Assembly: GCA_027924645.1 (NCBI GenBank) | Contig: BSBN01000781.1 | Coordinates: forward strand, 2,976,001 to 3,040,000 | Length of the DNA stretch: 64,000 bases | Direction of reading: 5' to 3' | Source of the DNA: Cunninghamia lanceolata | Taxonomy: Eukaryota > Streptophyta > Pinopsida > Cupressales > Cupressaceae | Part shown: positions 54,786 through 64,000 of the stretch, piece after piece | How the letters are laid out: the number at the start of each line of letters is the position of its first letter | Numbering within the stretch: position 1 is the first letter of the stretch | Notes under the pieces: generated by a model | What the model saw: only the letters and a program-made list of their open reading frames with translations | Told to the model about the DNA's origin: nothing | Database searches by the model: none | Made by a program: the position numbers and the translations under genes

Positions 54786-56345
54786 GTGGCTCTCATTAAT
54801 TTCAATGTGTGCAGATGCATTATTATCATAATCCCCTATCAAGAGGTTAATTTTCCCTTCTACATTAACTCTGTGATTATCTGGTGCTGGGGTTTCTGTG
54901 CTATTGTCTGTAAAGCTGAGATGGGGGGAGATAGGATCCGAACCGAGCCTGTTTCCTGTTGTGAGTTTAAAGACAATGTGGTGGTTTGGCACTACTGTAA
55001 GGAAGGTGGTATCAGTCCTTACTTGGAACGCCTTAATGGTTATGATGAGAATCTTTCTGAACAATTCACTAGATCCTGGCAAAATTGTAGAGTTGCAGTG
55101 GGAAGAATTAGGTTTGAGATTTTTGAGAAAGTTATTACTATGGCATCCGAAATGTCGACTATGGGGACCAAGCTACAGAGGAAAGCTAAAGTGGTCGATC
55201 ATTCTAATCAAAAGCTTTTCCTTGGGGAAGGTGAAGAACTAGTCCCTTACCAGGGAGGGTTCGAAAGGGCCAAGCTGTCGGAACCTTGGGATGATATGTG
55301 TTTCATGTTAATAAAATATTTCACCCTGGAGGGGCGCTTTACCAGGTTCTACAACTATCATCTTCCTCTTCTGAATCATTTTAGACGTAATTCTCATATC
55401 AGCTTCTCATTTTATTTACTGTCTTCCCTTGAGCATTTAATTTTTAGGGTCAAAGATAAACTGGCTAAAAAACCTTCCAAGAAACCCATTCCCCTGCATT
55501 AGGGTCTCATCCTCTGCTTATATAATTTCCACCTTGCTCTTGAGCCACCCAAGCCTTTCCCGTCTCACAGTGGGGAAAAGTCTGCGAACCCTGAGGATAC
55601 TGTTGCTTCTGATGAGCCTTACCCTTCCCCTAGTTCCCCTAAGTCTAAAGGGGCTTCTTTTTCTAATGAAGAAAGTCCTATGGTGACTGCTACCCATACT
55701 CCACTTTCCAAAAGCACTATGAAGAGTAAGAAGAGGAAATTTTGGGGGGTGGAAGAGGAAACTGTGGGGTTTGCTGTGGGGACCCCTAAAAATCTCTACA
55801 GTACCCCTGAGGGACCGGGAAGTAAACCTAATTTGGCTATTAAGGGCATGCAGGAGTGCTTTTCCTCTGGGGTTAGGAGGTTGGGGAGGATCACCAGAAA
55901 ACCTATGCCCAAAGCTAAACTCATTGATTATTCAGAGTCTACATCTGATGAGTCCACTCAGGGTGGTGAGACCAAGGTTCTAGAGGTCTAGGAGATTTCT
56001 AAAGATGCGAAAGGAAAGAATGAGAATCCTCAGATGGAGACTACTGGTGGTGCTGTTGGTGACCCTGCTGATAATGCTGATGAAGGAGGAAAGATGTTTG
56101 TGGAGGAAGCTGCTGACGAAATAGAGGAAGAACCTAGTTACAGGAATAACATTGCTGCCCAGAGGTGCCATATTGAGAAGTTGGAGCAGTCTTTTTCCAC
56201 CATGCTCTGGCATGTGGTTTTATTTAATCCCTCTATGTTACAGGATCTAGGGGCTACTACTATTGTTGACAAGGATGAAAAATCCAAAAAGTTGGATGAT
56301 TTTATCGAATCCATGGCTAAAAGCTGGGAGAATCTTTCTCCTTAG
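54786..56345 (+). pseudogene. LINE 3' extra ORF (ORF3), nearly intact
   Basis: About 520 codons in one frame with only two TAG codons (55501 and 55991). Residues 1-235 look globular, with GRFTRFYNYHLPLLNHFR and FSFYLLSS, shared with the ORF at 29614. Next comes LH, stop, GLIL, where the other copy has LHEGLIL. Residues 250-400 are Ser/Pro/Lys-rich and probably disordered. Residues 410-520 are acidic then helical (IEKLEQSFSTML). No nuclease, RT or zinc motif. It begins about 210 bp after RNase H, so it is a downstream cistron of the LINE. How it would be translated is unclear; the first codons at 54786 come straight after a TAG. Confidence 0.7.
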
Positions 56346-56557
56346 TTCTAGTTTCTTTTATACTGTTGATACTCTGCTTTCCTTAAATTTTCTGTAGCTG
56401 AACTGGTTGATGTATATGTTGTCTATGCTGACTAAATGGGTTATGTTGTGACTGTTGTGAGGCTCTTTTGTTCTGTTGCCTCTGGGGTTTCTTTTTGCTA
56501 CTTTGTAAGGGTTCAACCCCTTGTTTTTGCCACCTTATGTTATCAAAAACATCAATA
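56346..56557 (+). other. LINE 3' UTR
   Basis: Contains TTTGTAAGGGTTCAACCCC near 56501-56519 and ends in an A-rich TATCAAAAACATCAATA. It resembles the 3' ends near 33103 and 36836 in arrangement (GTAA-GGGTTT then CCTT). Confidence 0.65.
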
Positions 56558-57182
56558 TGCGAACGTGGGGTCGAGACTTACTCCCCCACTTTACTCTCTT
56601 AGACTCTAGTTAAAATAATTAAATAATATTCACAAAACTTACTATAGAAATAAATAAATAAATAAGGGGAATCTCAAACACCAAAAAAAGGTTACTAACA
56701 ACTATATGAATGATATGAGAACATTACTTAGTCAAATCGATGTAGGTGATGTCGAGAAATTGTAAATCGACATGACGACTATAGTCAAATTGAAATCAAC
56801 TTAACAAGGAAAAATGACTTATACTCACCCTATCTTGCATAGGTTCACGAAAGAACAACTTTGATACTCAGATGACAATCTAACCTTTTTCACAACATCT
56901 ATTTCCTTCTCCCAAGTGATACTCTCCTTCCACTCTTGAAGGAAAATTCTTTTCCTGGTTACACTCACAACCATATAACCATGATAAGTGTATCATCATT
57001 AAATCATAAAACATTATGATAAGATAATCTCAACAACATGTAATCTCATGTCTAATCTAAGCATTAGTCTTAGTCCATATAATTTTAGTGATTCAACTTG
57101 ATATTTTCCACAAACATCAAATCATTAATCTGAGATTATTTATCCTTTTAACTTCATAAAAGTAAGATTTGGGTATGTAACA
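56558..57182 (-). repeat. 3' LTR of chromovirus copy B
   Basis: 625 bp; minus-strand termini TGTTACATACCC and CCCCACGTTCGCA. Preceded on the minus strand by the purine tract TTATGGGGGGAGATA (57183-57197). It abuts the LINE tail, so the element inserted there. Confidence 0.75.
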
Positions 57183-57289
57183 TATCTCCCCCCATAAGAA
57201 TCATCGTCCCTGATGATTTAATGTCCCCAAAGATCAAACCAACATAAAGAAAAAGTGTTTACTCATCATAGAGAAAAGTTTTAAAAGAG

Positions 57290-58470
57290 ATGGCGAAATC
57301 TTTGATAAATATCCTCATAATTCACGCAGGTGGCATTCTTTTCTACATACTGGTCCCACTGGACCTTACATTAAGTTATCTCTTTATTACTTAAGCGTAG
57401 ATTACGTGTTTCGAGCACCTTGATGGGCTCGATCACTACCACCCCTGGGTCCTTCACCTATATGGCATTCCAATCAAGAATAGGAATATGATTATCTCCT
57501 GAAATAAACTTTTTCAAATAGGAAACATGGAAAACAATATGCATCATGGCAAGAGCTAGCAGTAGAGTAATCCTATATGCAACTGGGTTGACCTCTTCAA
57601 GAACTTTGAAGGGACCCACATATCTAGGAGCTAGATTAGACGTCTTTCCAAATTTAATGGAGCTCTTTTGGGGTTTGACTCTTAAAAGGACCTTTTCTCC
57701 CACTGAGAAATGCCTTGTGATGTGTTTAGCATCTGCATAACTTTTCTGCCTATCATTGGCTCTTCTAGTCTTTTCTTAATTAGATGGACTTGTTCTTCCA
57801 TTTTTGATAGCATTTCTAGACTAAGGCTGATCCTACCTTTAAGCTTATCCCAACTTATAGGAGTTTGGCACTTTCTTCCATATAATGCTTCAAATGGAGC
57901 CATCTTGATCGCAGAATGAGGAATTATTATATGCAAATTCCACAAGAGGAAGATAATCTTCCCATTTGTATTGTTGATCCATGCAATACATTCTCAGTAG
58001 ATCTTCCAACACTTGGTTTACCCTTTCAGGTTGGCCATCTATCTCGGTATGATAAGCAGAGCTTATGTTTAACTAGGTTCCAAGTGAGGAGAATAAGGTT
58101 TGCCAAAACCTTGATGTCATATGGGCATCACTATCTGAGATAATCTTCTCAAGAATACCGTACAATCTAAAAACTTCTTGCACAAATTTGTGGTTATGAT
58201 TGGTGCCCCATCTATCAAATTCCTAGGTATAAAATGTGCCACCTTGGTGAGTCTATCCACCACAATTAGAATAGCATTATGTCTTGTCCTAGACACAGGA
58301 AGTCCTTGCACAAAATCCATGCTAATGATTTGCCATTTCCATTCCAAAATTTCATGAGGGTATAAAAGTCCTGCCGAATGATGGTGTCCTGCCTTCACCC
58401 TTTGGCATTCTAGACATCCAACCACAAACCTTGCAGCATCCCTCTTCATTCCCTTCCAGAAATATAAAGT
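57290..58470 (-). pseudogene. Ty3/Gypsy chromovirus integrase, copy B
   Basis: Minus-strand order: LYFWKGMKRDAARFVVGCLE and CQRVKAGHHHSAGLL (zinc region), ISMDFVQGLP with VVDRLTKVAHFIPRN (core, first Asp), ALYGRKCQTPISWDKLKGR, VLLRVKPQKSSIKFGKTSN and APRYVGPFKVLEEVNP, LDWNAI, then CKVQWDQY (chromodomain remnant). Several stops and shifts. RT and upstream parts are absent: the homology stops at about 58470, where another element appears to begin. Same family as copy A but a different subfamily, since LTR and PPT differ. Confidence 0.85.
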
Positions 58471-59124
58471 GTATACACATAAAAATGGCTCAAGTCGAAT
58501 TAAATAAATATTTTAATATTTATTTTTTTCCTATTCTTCTATCAATAAATAAATATCCTAATTTATTTATTTGGTTCATGTTCATCATATTCTTTTAATA
58601 ATTAATTATCCTAAATTCCTCTAATGTCATCACTAATCAAATAATCCTAAATTATTTAATTATTTCCTCTAAGACAAAGTCCTATGTCTAGAATTCCACA
58701 TCACTCATCCTTGTCATCTTCCACATCATTGCACACCTCATCATGTTGCTCCAATAATTAAATATTCTTAATATTTAATTAGTCAATTATCCTCTCAAAC
58801 ATGTGCCCTATATCTTCTCAACCATCAAAAATGGTCAAAGACACTTGTCTTCTAAATCCTATATTCCCTCTCACATTCCAACAACCAAGGACTCCTTCCT
58901 CCATGTTCTTCTCATGGTCTTCCAACTTTGTCTCTTTGGTCCTTGTGAACATCATGAAATGTGGCTTATGGTTCCACATATTCCTCCACCTCAGTGTCAT
59001 CGCAGTGGGAACATCTTCCACCTTTATCTCCCTCATCCGAACCAATTTAATCTTGACCGTACATGTGACAAGACTTATTCTCCACCATGGATCCTTTGAC
59101 ACCTAGATATGAACCACCCTTGGC

Positions 59125-59134
59125 CTATAAAAGC
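59125..59134 (+). promoter_or_regulatory. TATA-box-like site
   Basis: CTATAAAAGC, followed about 30 bp downstream by CATTTCATCAATCACAAG, a reasonable start region. Position inside a presumed LTR supports a retroelement promoter. Confidence 0.45.
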
Positions 59135-59689
59135 AAGCTCCTCACCTCCATTTCATCAATCACAAGAGCTATATTACTTACATGCTGCATAAATTCCATC
59201 AAGCAATCAAGCGTACCTTTGGCCCCCCATTTGCATTATCATCATAATCTCCATAGTTGCATTACCATTAGCTGCATAATACCATTTAGATGCATATCAT
59301 TATCTTCATTATCCTCCATTATCAACATCATGGCAATAGCAAAATCATTATCATTATCTTAGTTGCATTGTAGGATTATCACATTGCACATTGAGTCCAC
59401 AATTTCCATTCATCTCATTGTCATCTTGGAAAGAAAAGAAGTACACTTCTAAGAGCAATATCATTATCAACAAGATCATTGAGAAGATAGGAGACAATGG
59501 AATGCACAGGATAAATCCGTTTGCAAGGTATAACTTATGTTTTCTGCATTTTTCTTAGTTTTATTGATGTATTGAATTTGAGTAGGAATTCTAGAGTATT
59601 TGTGGTATCTTATTAGGTTTTTACAGTAGTTTCAAATTATAAAATTCAAGTTCTAATTCTGCACATTTGTGAAGAAAATACCAGTCCTA

Positions 59690-59815
59690 TACATTTGAAA
59701 TTTCTTGTTGCACATCTGACACTCTATCTTGCGCATTTGTCTTTCTGCGCATATAACTCATCTTGCTGCCCATCTATTGTTTATTTTCTGCGCATTTGAA
59801 ATTAGTCAATTTTAG
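59690..59815 (+). repeat. Degenerate TGCGCATTTG array
   Basis: About six units of the form C-T-T-G/C-TGCGCAT-T/A, 20-30 bp apart. The core resembles the larger TGTGCAT array at 61150-61330 in the same leader. Confidence 0.6.
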
Positions 59816-59999
59816 TATGTCTTTTTGATAATTTTTGAGGCTAGCTCTTGTGGCAGCTATCATTGATTGTCGAAGTAGTGTATTCAAACTACTGACAATT
59901 GGTTTTGCAGGTTTAGGACTTGGTTTAGACATCATTTACTCTTGCAATGTTAATCTAGTGGCACCTAGTTTAAAATAGGAGTAATCATACAATTTGGCT

Positions 60000-60290
60000 G
60001 TACAATCTTGCATACAATCATAACTTAGTTTTAATTATGAGGAAATAATTCTATCTTGCATACAATCTTCACCTAGCCTAAATTAGGAGGTTAATTGGAT
60101 AATTTTGCATATAATCTTGCATACAACTCATCACATAGTCTAAAAGTAGGAAGGTTAATTGGACAAATTTTTGCATACAATCTTACATACAATCCAAACA
60201 TAGCATAAATAGGGGGAAGTACTTTCATCCAATCATGCATTCAAATCATCACATACAAATCATCCAATCATCATGCAAATATGACATTTT
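60000..60290 (+). repeat. Diverged about-65-bp tandem repeats
   Basis: Four units with TTGCATACAATC, then a CTAG- or ATAG-type word, then TTAATTGGA. Non-coding. Confidence 0.55.
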
Positions 60291-61149
60291 GTGTTGTTAG
60301 ATTAGTCACACTTAGCTTAATCTAGGTGGTCAATAAAAAAGTGTTTGCTATTCTTGTAAAGGTGATAGGCATATGCTCTCCCCTTGCAACATCTTGGGTG
60401 ATAAAAAAGCCAGATTCATCTACCCTTTTCTTATTTACCCTTAGAAAGGCCTACTCTTGGATTGCACTTCATCTGAGAGGGACAACCTTAAGTGAAGATT
60501 TCCTTTGACCCGCTATATAAATAGGATAAGGCGAAAGCCAAGTTCTAACCAGCGTCAACCTTGCCTTTCGGTGCCAAATCAAAAAGAGGTGTACTAGGAC
60601 TTTGTGGAAATGATTTTCACATTGTGTGAAGTATTTGAAACTCTTAGTAGGATTGGTTAAAGATTTTAGTAGCTTACCGCATGCTCGCAAGGCATTGGTC
60701 CCTCAAAGTTACTAAGAACCATTTGTTTTAGAGACGAAAATCCTTTTACTTTTTGATGCAGGAGGTCAAACCTTTGAAGCCACCCAACATTTTCACTAAT
60801 CATGTGTAGAGACAAAAATTCCTCTTTTGGGGAATGAAACTTGGTGTGCTCGAGAAGTGTGCGCCGTGTAAGGAGGAGCCAGTGCCACCAAGTTTCTAGT
60901 TGTCTGCCTTGATTTAAATGGCTGGAGAAATCCAAGTTGGGATTCAACAAGTAGTATCCTTTCTCACCTAGGATTGTACATGCCTTCAAAATTGTGTTAA
61001 ACCCTAAATGTCACAAACAAACATCAAATTGTATATCTGTTGTGTTTTCTTGCCTAAGAACAAAGAAAATCATCACAAGAAAAACATTAGGTTATCTTGA
61101 AAAATGTGCCAAAAATGCTCAAACTTGAACAAAATCTAGGGATTTTAGC

Positions 61150-61330
61150 AGACCTGCACATTTGCAACTTCCTGCTGTGCATTTGATAAATCCTGCTGCA
61201 CATTTAAACATTCCTGTTGTGCATATAAATCTTGTTGTGCATACAAACAATAGAGCTATGCATTTAGACCTGTGCATATAATCAATAGAGCTGTGCATTT
61301 GAACCTTGTTCCTGTGCATCTGAACCTACA
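61150..61330 (+). repeat. TGTGCATTTG minisatellite
   Basis: Eight to nine units of 18-25 bp sharing TGTGCAT (or TGCACAT, CTATGCAT) between CCTGTTG- or AGAGC-type spacers. Frames through it are Cys-rich artefacts of the repeat. Confidence 0.65.
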
Positions 61331-62028
61331 CATCCATAATAGTGAACTATTCCTAAGGTTTTGATACAAAAGCAAAATCAGTTTTGGATACCCATTTCTT
61401 CCTAGAATACATTTAAGAAGTCATTAAAGCCATTCAGACACATACCATACCAATTTTTCAAACATTCCACATTACATCCCATATCTAGCCTTTCCAAAAT
61501 CAAATAAAAAATAAATTTTACCAAGGTGCCATTGAGATTTTACTAAGGTGCCATTGAGATTTTACTATTCAAACAAATGAATTAGTTAGTTTCCCTATTA
61601 GGATCAATCATCCTCTATCTAGAAACTACACTAAACATCTTAACAAGGTTAGTCTACAACAATAGTGATTTCAATCATCCATATTTGACTCACTTTGGAT
61701 CAACAGTTTGATAGCTATACATCATAGCTCAAGACCATTTGTTTGAACAAAGAATCAAAACATCACCTTTAGAAAATCTTATCACCAACACATTCAATCC
61801 AATCTTTCACCCCAAACTATATCCCATCACAAACATCACTTACATTCACAAGTTTCTCATCCAACTTCATTCATATCACACTTTTGTATGGTTGAAACTA
61901 GGTATCAATCCAAAAGAAGAAAATAAATAGATTACCAAAATAGTAGTGTGCTCTCTTCTAGTGATGGAGAGGAAGAAATCAACCAATAGGAACTTGATAA
62001 ATGCTTACAAGATCCAAAATTTCAAAAA

Positions 62029-63290
62029 TTGATGGATAAGGTCATAACAATGGATCCTCACAAATACTTCCTCTTACTTGCACAACAAGGAGCCAAGCTA
62101 CCCGCTGATTTTGACATTTTAAAATTAAGAGCAACAATCTCATCAAACGAAACAGAATCTCCCAAGAATGAAAAGGATAAGGACATGTCAAATCCTTTAG
62201 ATACACTCACACAACAAATCCAAGCCTTACAACAACAATTTGTGGAGCTACAAATGGGAACTTCCACAAAACATTACTCATTAGAGGCTATATCTCCATA
62301 TAATTTTGACAAAAGCTTTGTCATGGTACCTTTCCCTTCAATATTCAAAGTCCCTAAATTTGACAAATATAGGGGGAAAGGTGATCCATGTAACCACATT
62401 AGAGAATTCAGCATTGCATGCGTAGAAGTCACCCATAATGAGACATATCTTATGTGAATCTTTCCATGCAACCTAGGAGGTCAAGCTACGGAGTGGTTCT
62501 CCTGTCTACCTCTCAAAATCCAAACATTCAATGAACTAGTGGACAAGTTTGTCACTCACTTCTCTTACAACATTGAACATGAGATTTCAATGTTAGATCT
62601 ATGCAATAACAAAAAAAGAGTGGAGAATCTTTCACCACTTTCTTACAAAGGTGGAGACAACTTGCTATAAATGTCCTTATCATATTCTCAAAAAGTAAAT
62701 GATTGAATTGTTTGTCCATAACTTGAACACCGAATTAAGCTATCAAATTCAAATCCAATGCCCTACTTCTTTTAGTAAGGTCATTGAAATGGGATTACTT
62801 ATTGACAAATCTTTGATAGCAAAAGGACAAATTAAAATCTATAAGGATATCCCTAGTTCAAGTAACAACATGGATAAATCAAGGTTTTGGACTAAGAACA
62901 AGAACATTGTCAATGATGGAGTTGTAGATGCAGAACGTGTGACACCAAAACAACCTATTCTAAATCTCTCAAGTCCACACAACAATGCACCTTCAAACAA
63001 ACCTCCAAATAATGAACCAAGACCAACAAACTTTCCCCCTCGCAGAAAATTCACACCATTGGGGGAATCAATTGAATCGACCCTAAGGAAGCTCATAGAA
63101 AACAACCTCATAACACTTCCTATGGTAAGAGAATATGAACCCAAGTTCAAACCCTCTTGGTAGAAAGATTCCAACTTTTGTGAATTCCATAGAAGCAAAG
63201 GTCATAAAACCAACAATTGCCAACGACTGAAAAACACCATCCAAGACTTGATAGATTGAGGAGATATATCAATTTATGGACATACATCCA
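62029..63290 (+). pseudogene. Gypsy gag, frameshifted
   Basis: Starts with acidic/helical sequence (DPHKYFLLLAQQGAKLPADF), then FKVPKFDKYRGKGDPCNHIR, GQATEWFSCLPLKIQTFNEL and VDKFVTHFSYNIE, the capsid-like Retrotrans_gag domain. A TGA at 62455 and a frameshift at the A-run near 62611-62617 break it. Later come MIELFVHNLNTELSYQI and the zinc-finger-like CEFHRSKGHKTNNCQRLKN, matching the gag of the element at 40867-48431. Confidence 0.82.
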
Positions 63291-63559
63291 ATGATGAGAA
63301 TATGGAATTCAAGAATCCACTCCCTAACTATGAGAAGGGAGGTTCCTCTAAACAAAACAATAACGGTGGTAGCAATGCCAATTACATGAATGTATCATAT
63401 GAATATACCATTAACCACATTTCTGAAAGTGATTCACATGTAAATGTGATCACTATAAATAACAAGCCGATTGTAATGTTACCACTCGTCATGGAAAGAT
63501 TACTCTCCAAGGGGCTCCACCTAAACCATTTTCTGTATCCAACCAATATAATGTCCTAG

Positions 63560-64000
63560 ACCAATTCCATAAGACACCTGCACATATATCTATGTTGGAA
63601 CTTTTGCGTCTTTCACCATCCCATAAGGATATCCTAGAAAAAACTCTATTGGATACCACCGTGCCAACAAATCTTGACCAAGAGCAATTTCAAGCCATGG
63701 TAGAACATCTCACTACCCCCCATTTCCTATCTTTTACCGAAAAAGATGACATGTTCATTACACAACCTCACAATGCATCTCTTCACATCGAAGCCCTATT
63801 CATAAACACAAAATAAAACGGGTCCTTATAGATGGAGGGGTAGGTTTAAATATATGCACACTAAAATTAATCCTTGCATTAGGGTTCTTTGAGAATGTTG
63901 CTGATCCAAAGTAGAAGATCACAATCAAGGCATATGATGAGGAAGAAAGAACCTCTAAAGGCACTATTGTTTTTCCAATACGAGTTGGACCACTAGAGAA
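63560..64000 (+). pseudogene. Gypsy aspartic protease region, running off the window
   Basis: Reads MLELLRLSPSHKDILEKTL, then HNASLHIEALFINTK, a frame change near 63815, and KRVLIDGGVGLNICTLKLI. In LIDGGVGLN the protease Asp is kept but the usual Ser/Thr is Gly. Related Gypsy elements end this module just before RT, so pol is expected to the right of 64000. Confidence 0.7.

Larger units (their letters stand above)
53083..56557 (+). mobile_element. L1-type LINE, 5'-truncated, with extra 3' ORF
   Basis: Starts in the RT C-terminal region, continues through zf-RVT and RNase H in a single frame with few nonsense codons, then an extra ORF (54786-56345) and a 3' UTR ending TTATCAAAAACATCAATA, where a chromovirus LTR begins. 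The best-preserved LINE of the window at frame level. Confidence 0.85.
58470..62028 (+). other. Probable 5' LTR and leader of the Gypsy element at the window end
   Basis: Starts TGTATACACATAAAAATGG directly at the chromovirus break. CTATAAAAGC near 59125-59134 is a good TATA box and an LTR promoter is plausible, but the LTR end and primer site were not identified. A large leader with several tandem arrays (59690-59815, 60000-60290, 61150-61330 and a 22-bp duplication at about 61521-61565) precedes gag. No ORF with a domain. Confidence 0.45.

Noticed and set aside
57916..59362. Plus-strand frames over the chromovirus and following region
   Set aside because: Opposite strand of integrase or AT-rich LTR-like DNA; no domain.
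61119..61319. Cys-rich 66-codon minus-strand frame as a secreted peptide
   Set aside because: It is a translation of the TGTGCAT minisatellite.
1..64000. CRISPR arrays, bacterial operons, rRNA or tRNA genes
   Set aside because: None seen; the window is plant nuclear DNA dominated by retroelements.

Overview
This is nuclear DNA from a seed plant with a large, transposon-filled genome. A gymnosperm such as a conifer is my best inference, because one host gene fragment lies among nested retroelements with long decayed spacers. That inference cannot be proven from the window. There are no operons, ribosome-binding sites, rRNA or tRNA genes, and no CRISPR array.

Layout. 1-2836: decayed retroelement coding sequence and flank. 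2837-10283: a young, structurally complete but non-autonomous LTR retrotransposon (two 1092-bp LTRs, TSD CTATG) of Sirevirus/Copia type. Its pol is deleted and it carries a gag remnant plus an uninterrupted 1044-codon ORF of unknown function. 10289-16370: no recognisable genes. 16375-23512: a tandemly duplicated host-like segment with a decayed exon; its second copy is split by an L1-type LINE (17453-23103). 23567-24256: a 354-bp tandem duplication. 26873-27490: two exons of a YIPF1/2-like Yip1-domain membrane protein, the only confident host gene. 27505-28971: a minus-strand TRIM-like element. 28977-33145: the 3' part of a second LINE, interrupted by an unidentified insert. 33858-34010: an isolated exon-like membrane segment. 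34547-35647: a solo LTR of the same family as the 7.4-kb element (TSD GTAGT). 35920-37600: AT-rich tandem blocks with a LINE RNase H fragment. 37992-38362: a complete 371-bp SMART/TRIM element. 40867-48431: a gag-only Ty3/Gypsy element. 48432-48643: a TA/CA microsatellite. 48644-50583 and 56558-58470: truncated minus-strand Ty3/Gypsy chromovirus copies. 53083-56557: a third LINE. 58470-64000: the 5' part of another plus-strand Ty3/Gypsy element, running off the window end.

How the parts relate. The 7.4-kb element, the solo LTR and the SMART element share TGTTG...CAACA LTR termini and an initiator-Met-tRNA primer-binding site; the larger TRIM has the same primer site and PPT-TGTTGG junction. 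This is consistent with mobilisation in trans by Copia machinery encoded elsewhere. Two LINE copies carry a homologous extra ORF 3' of RNase H. Its layout (globular domain, charged linker, C-terminal helical segment) resembles the extra ORF of the LTR element.

Two non-coding signals stand out. The 7.4-kb element's LTR holds four consecutive 13-bp palindromes whose stems differ but stay complementary, and they are preserved in the solo LTR. The gag-only Gypsy element has three stem-loops near its 3' end with the same architecture (6 bp, bulged T, 5 bp), different stem sequences and a conserved 28-29-nt loop. Many stop codons in decayed ORFs are TAA/TAG/TGA where a Gln or Arg codon is expected, as cytosine-methylation decay would produce. 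All alignments were done by eye.
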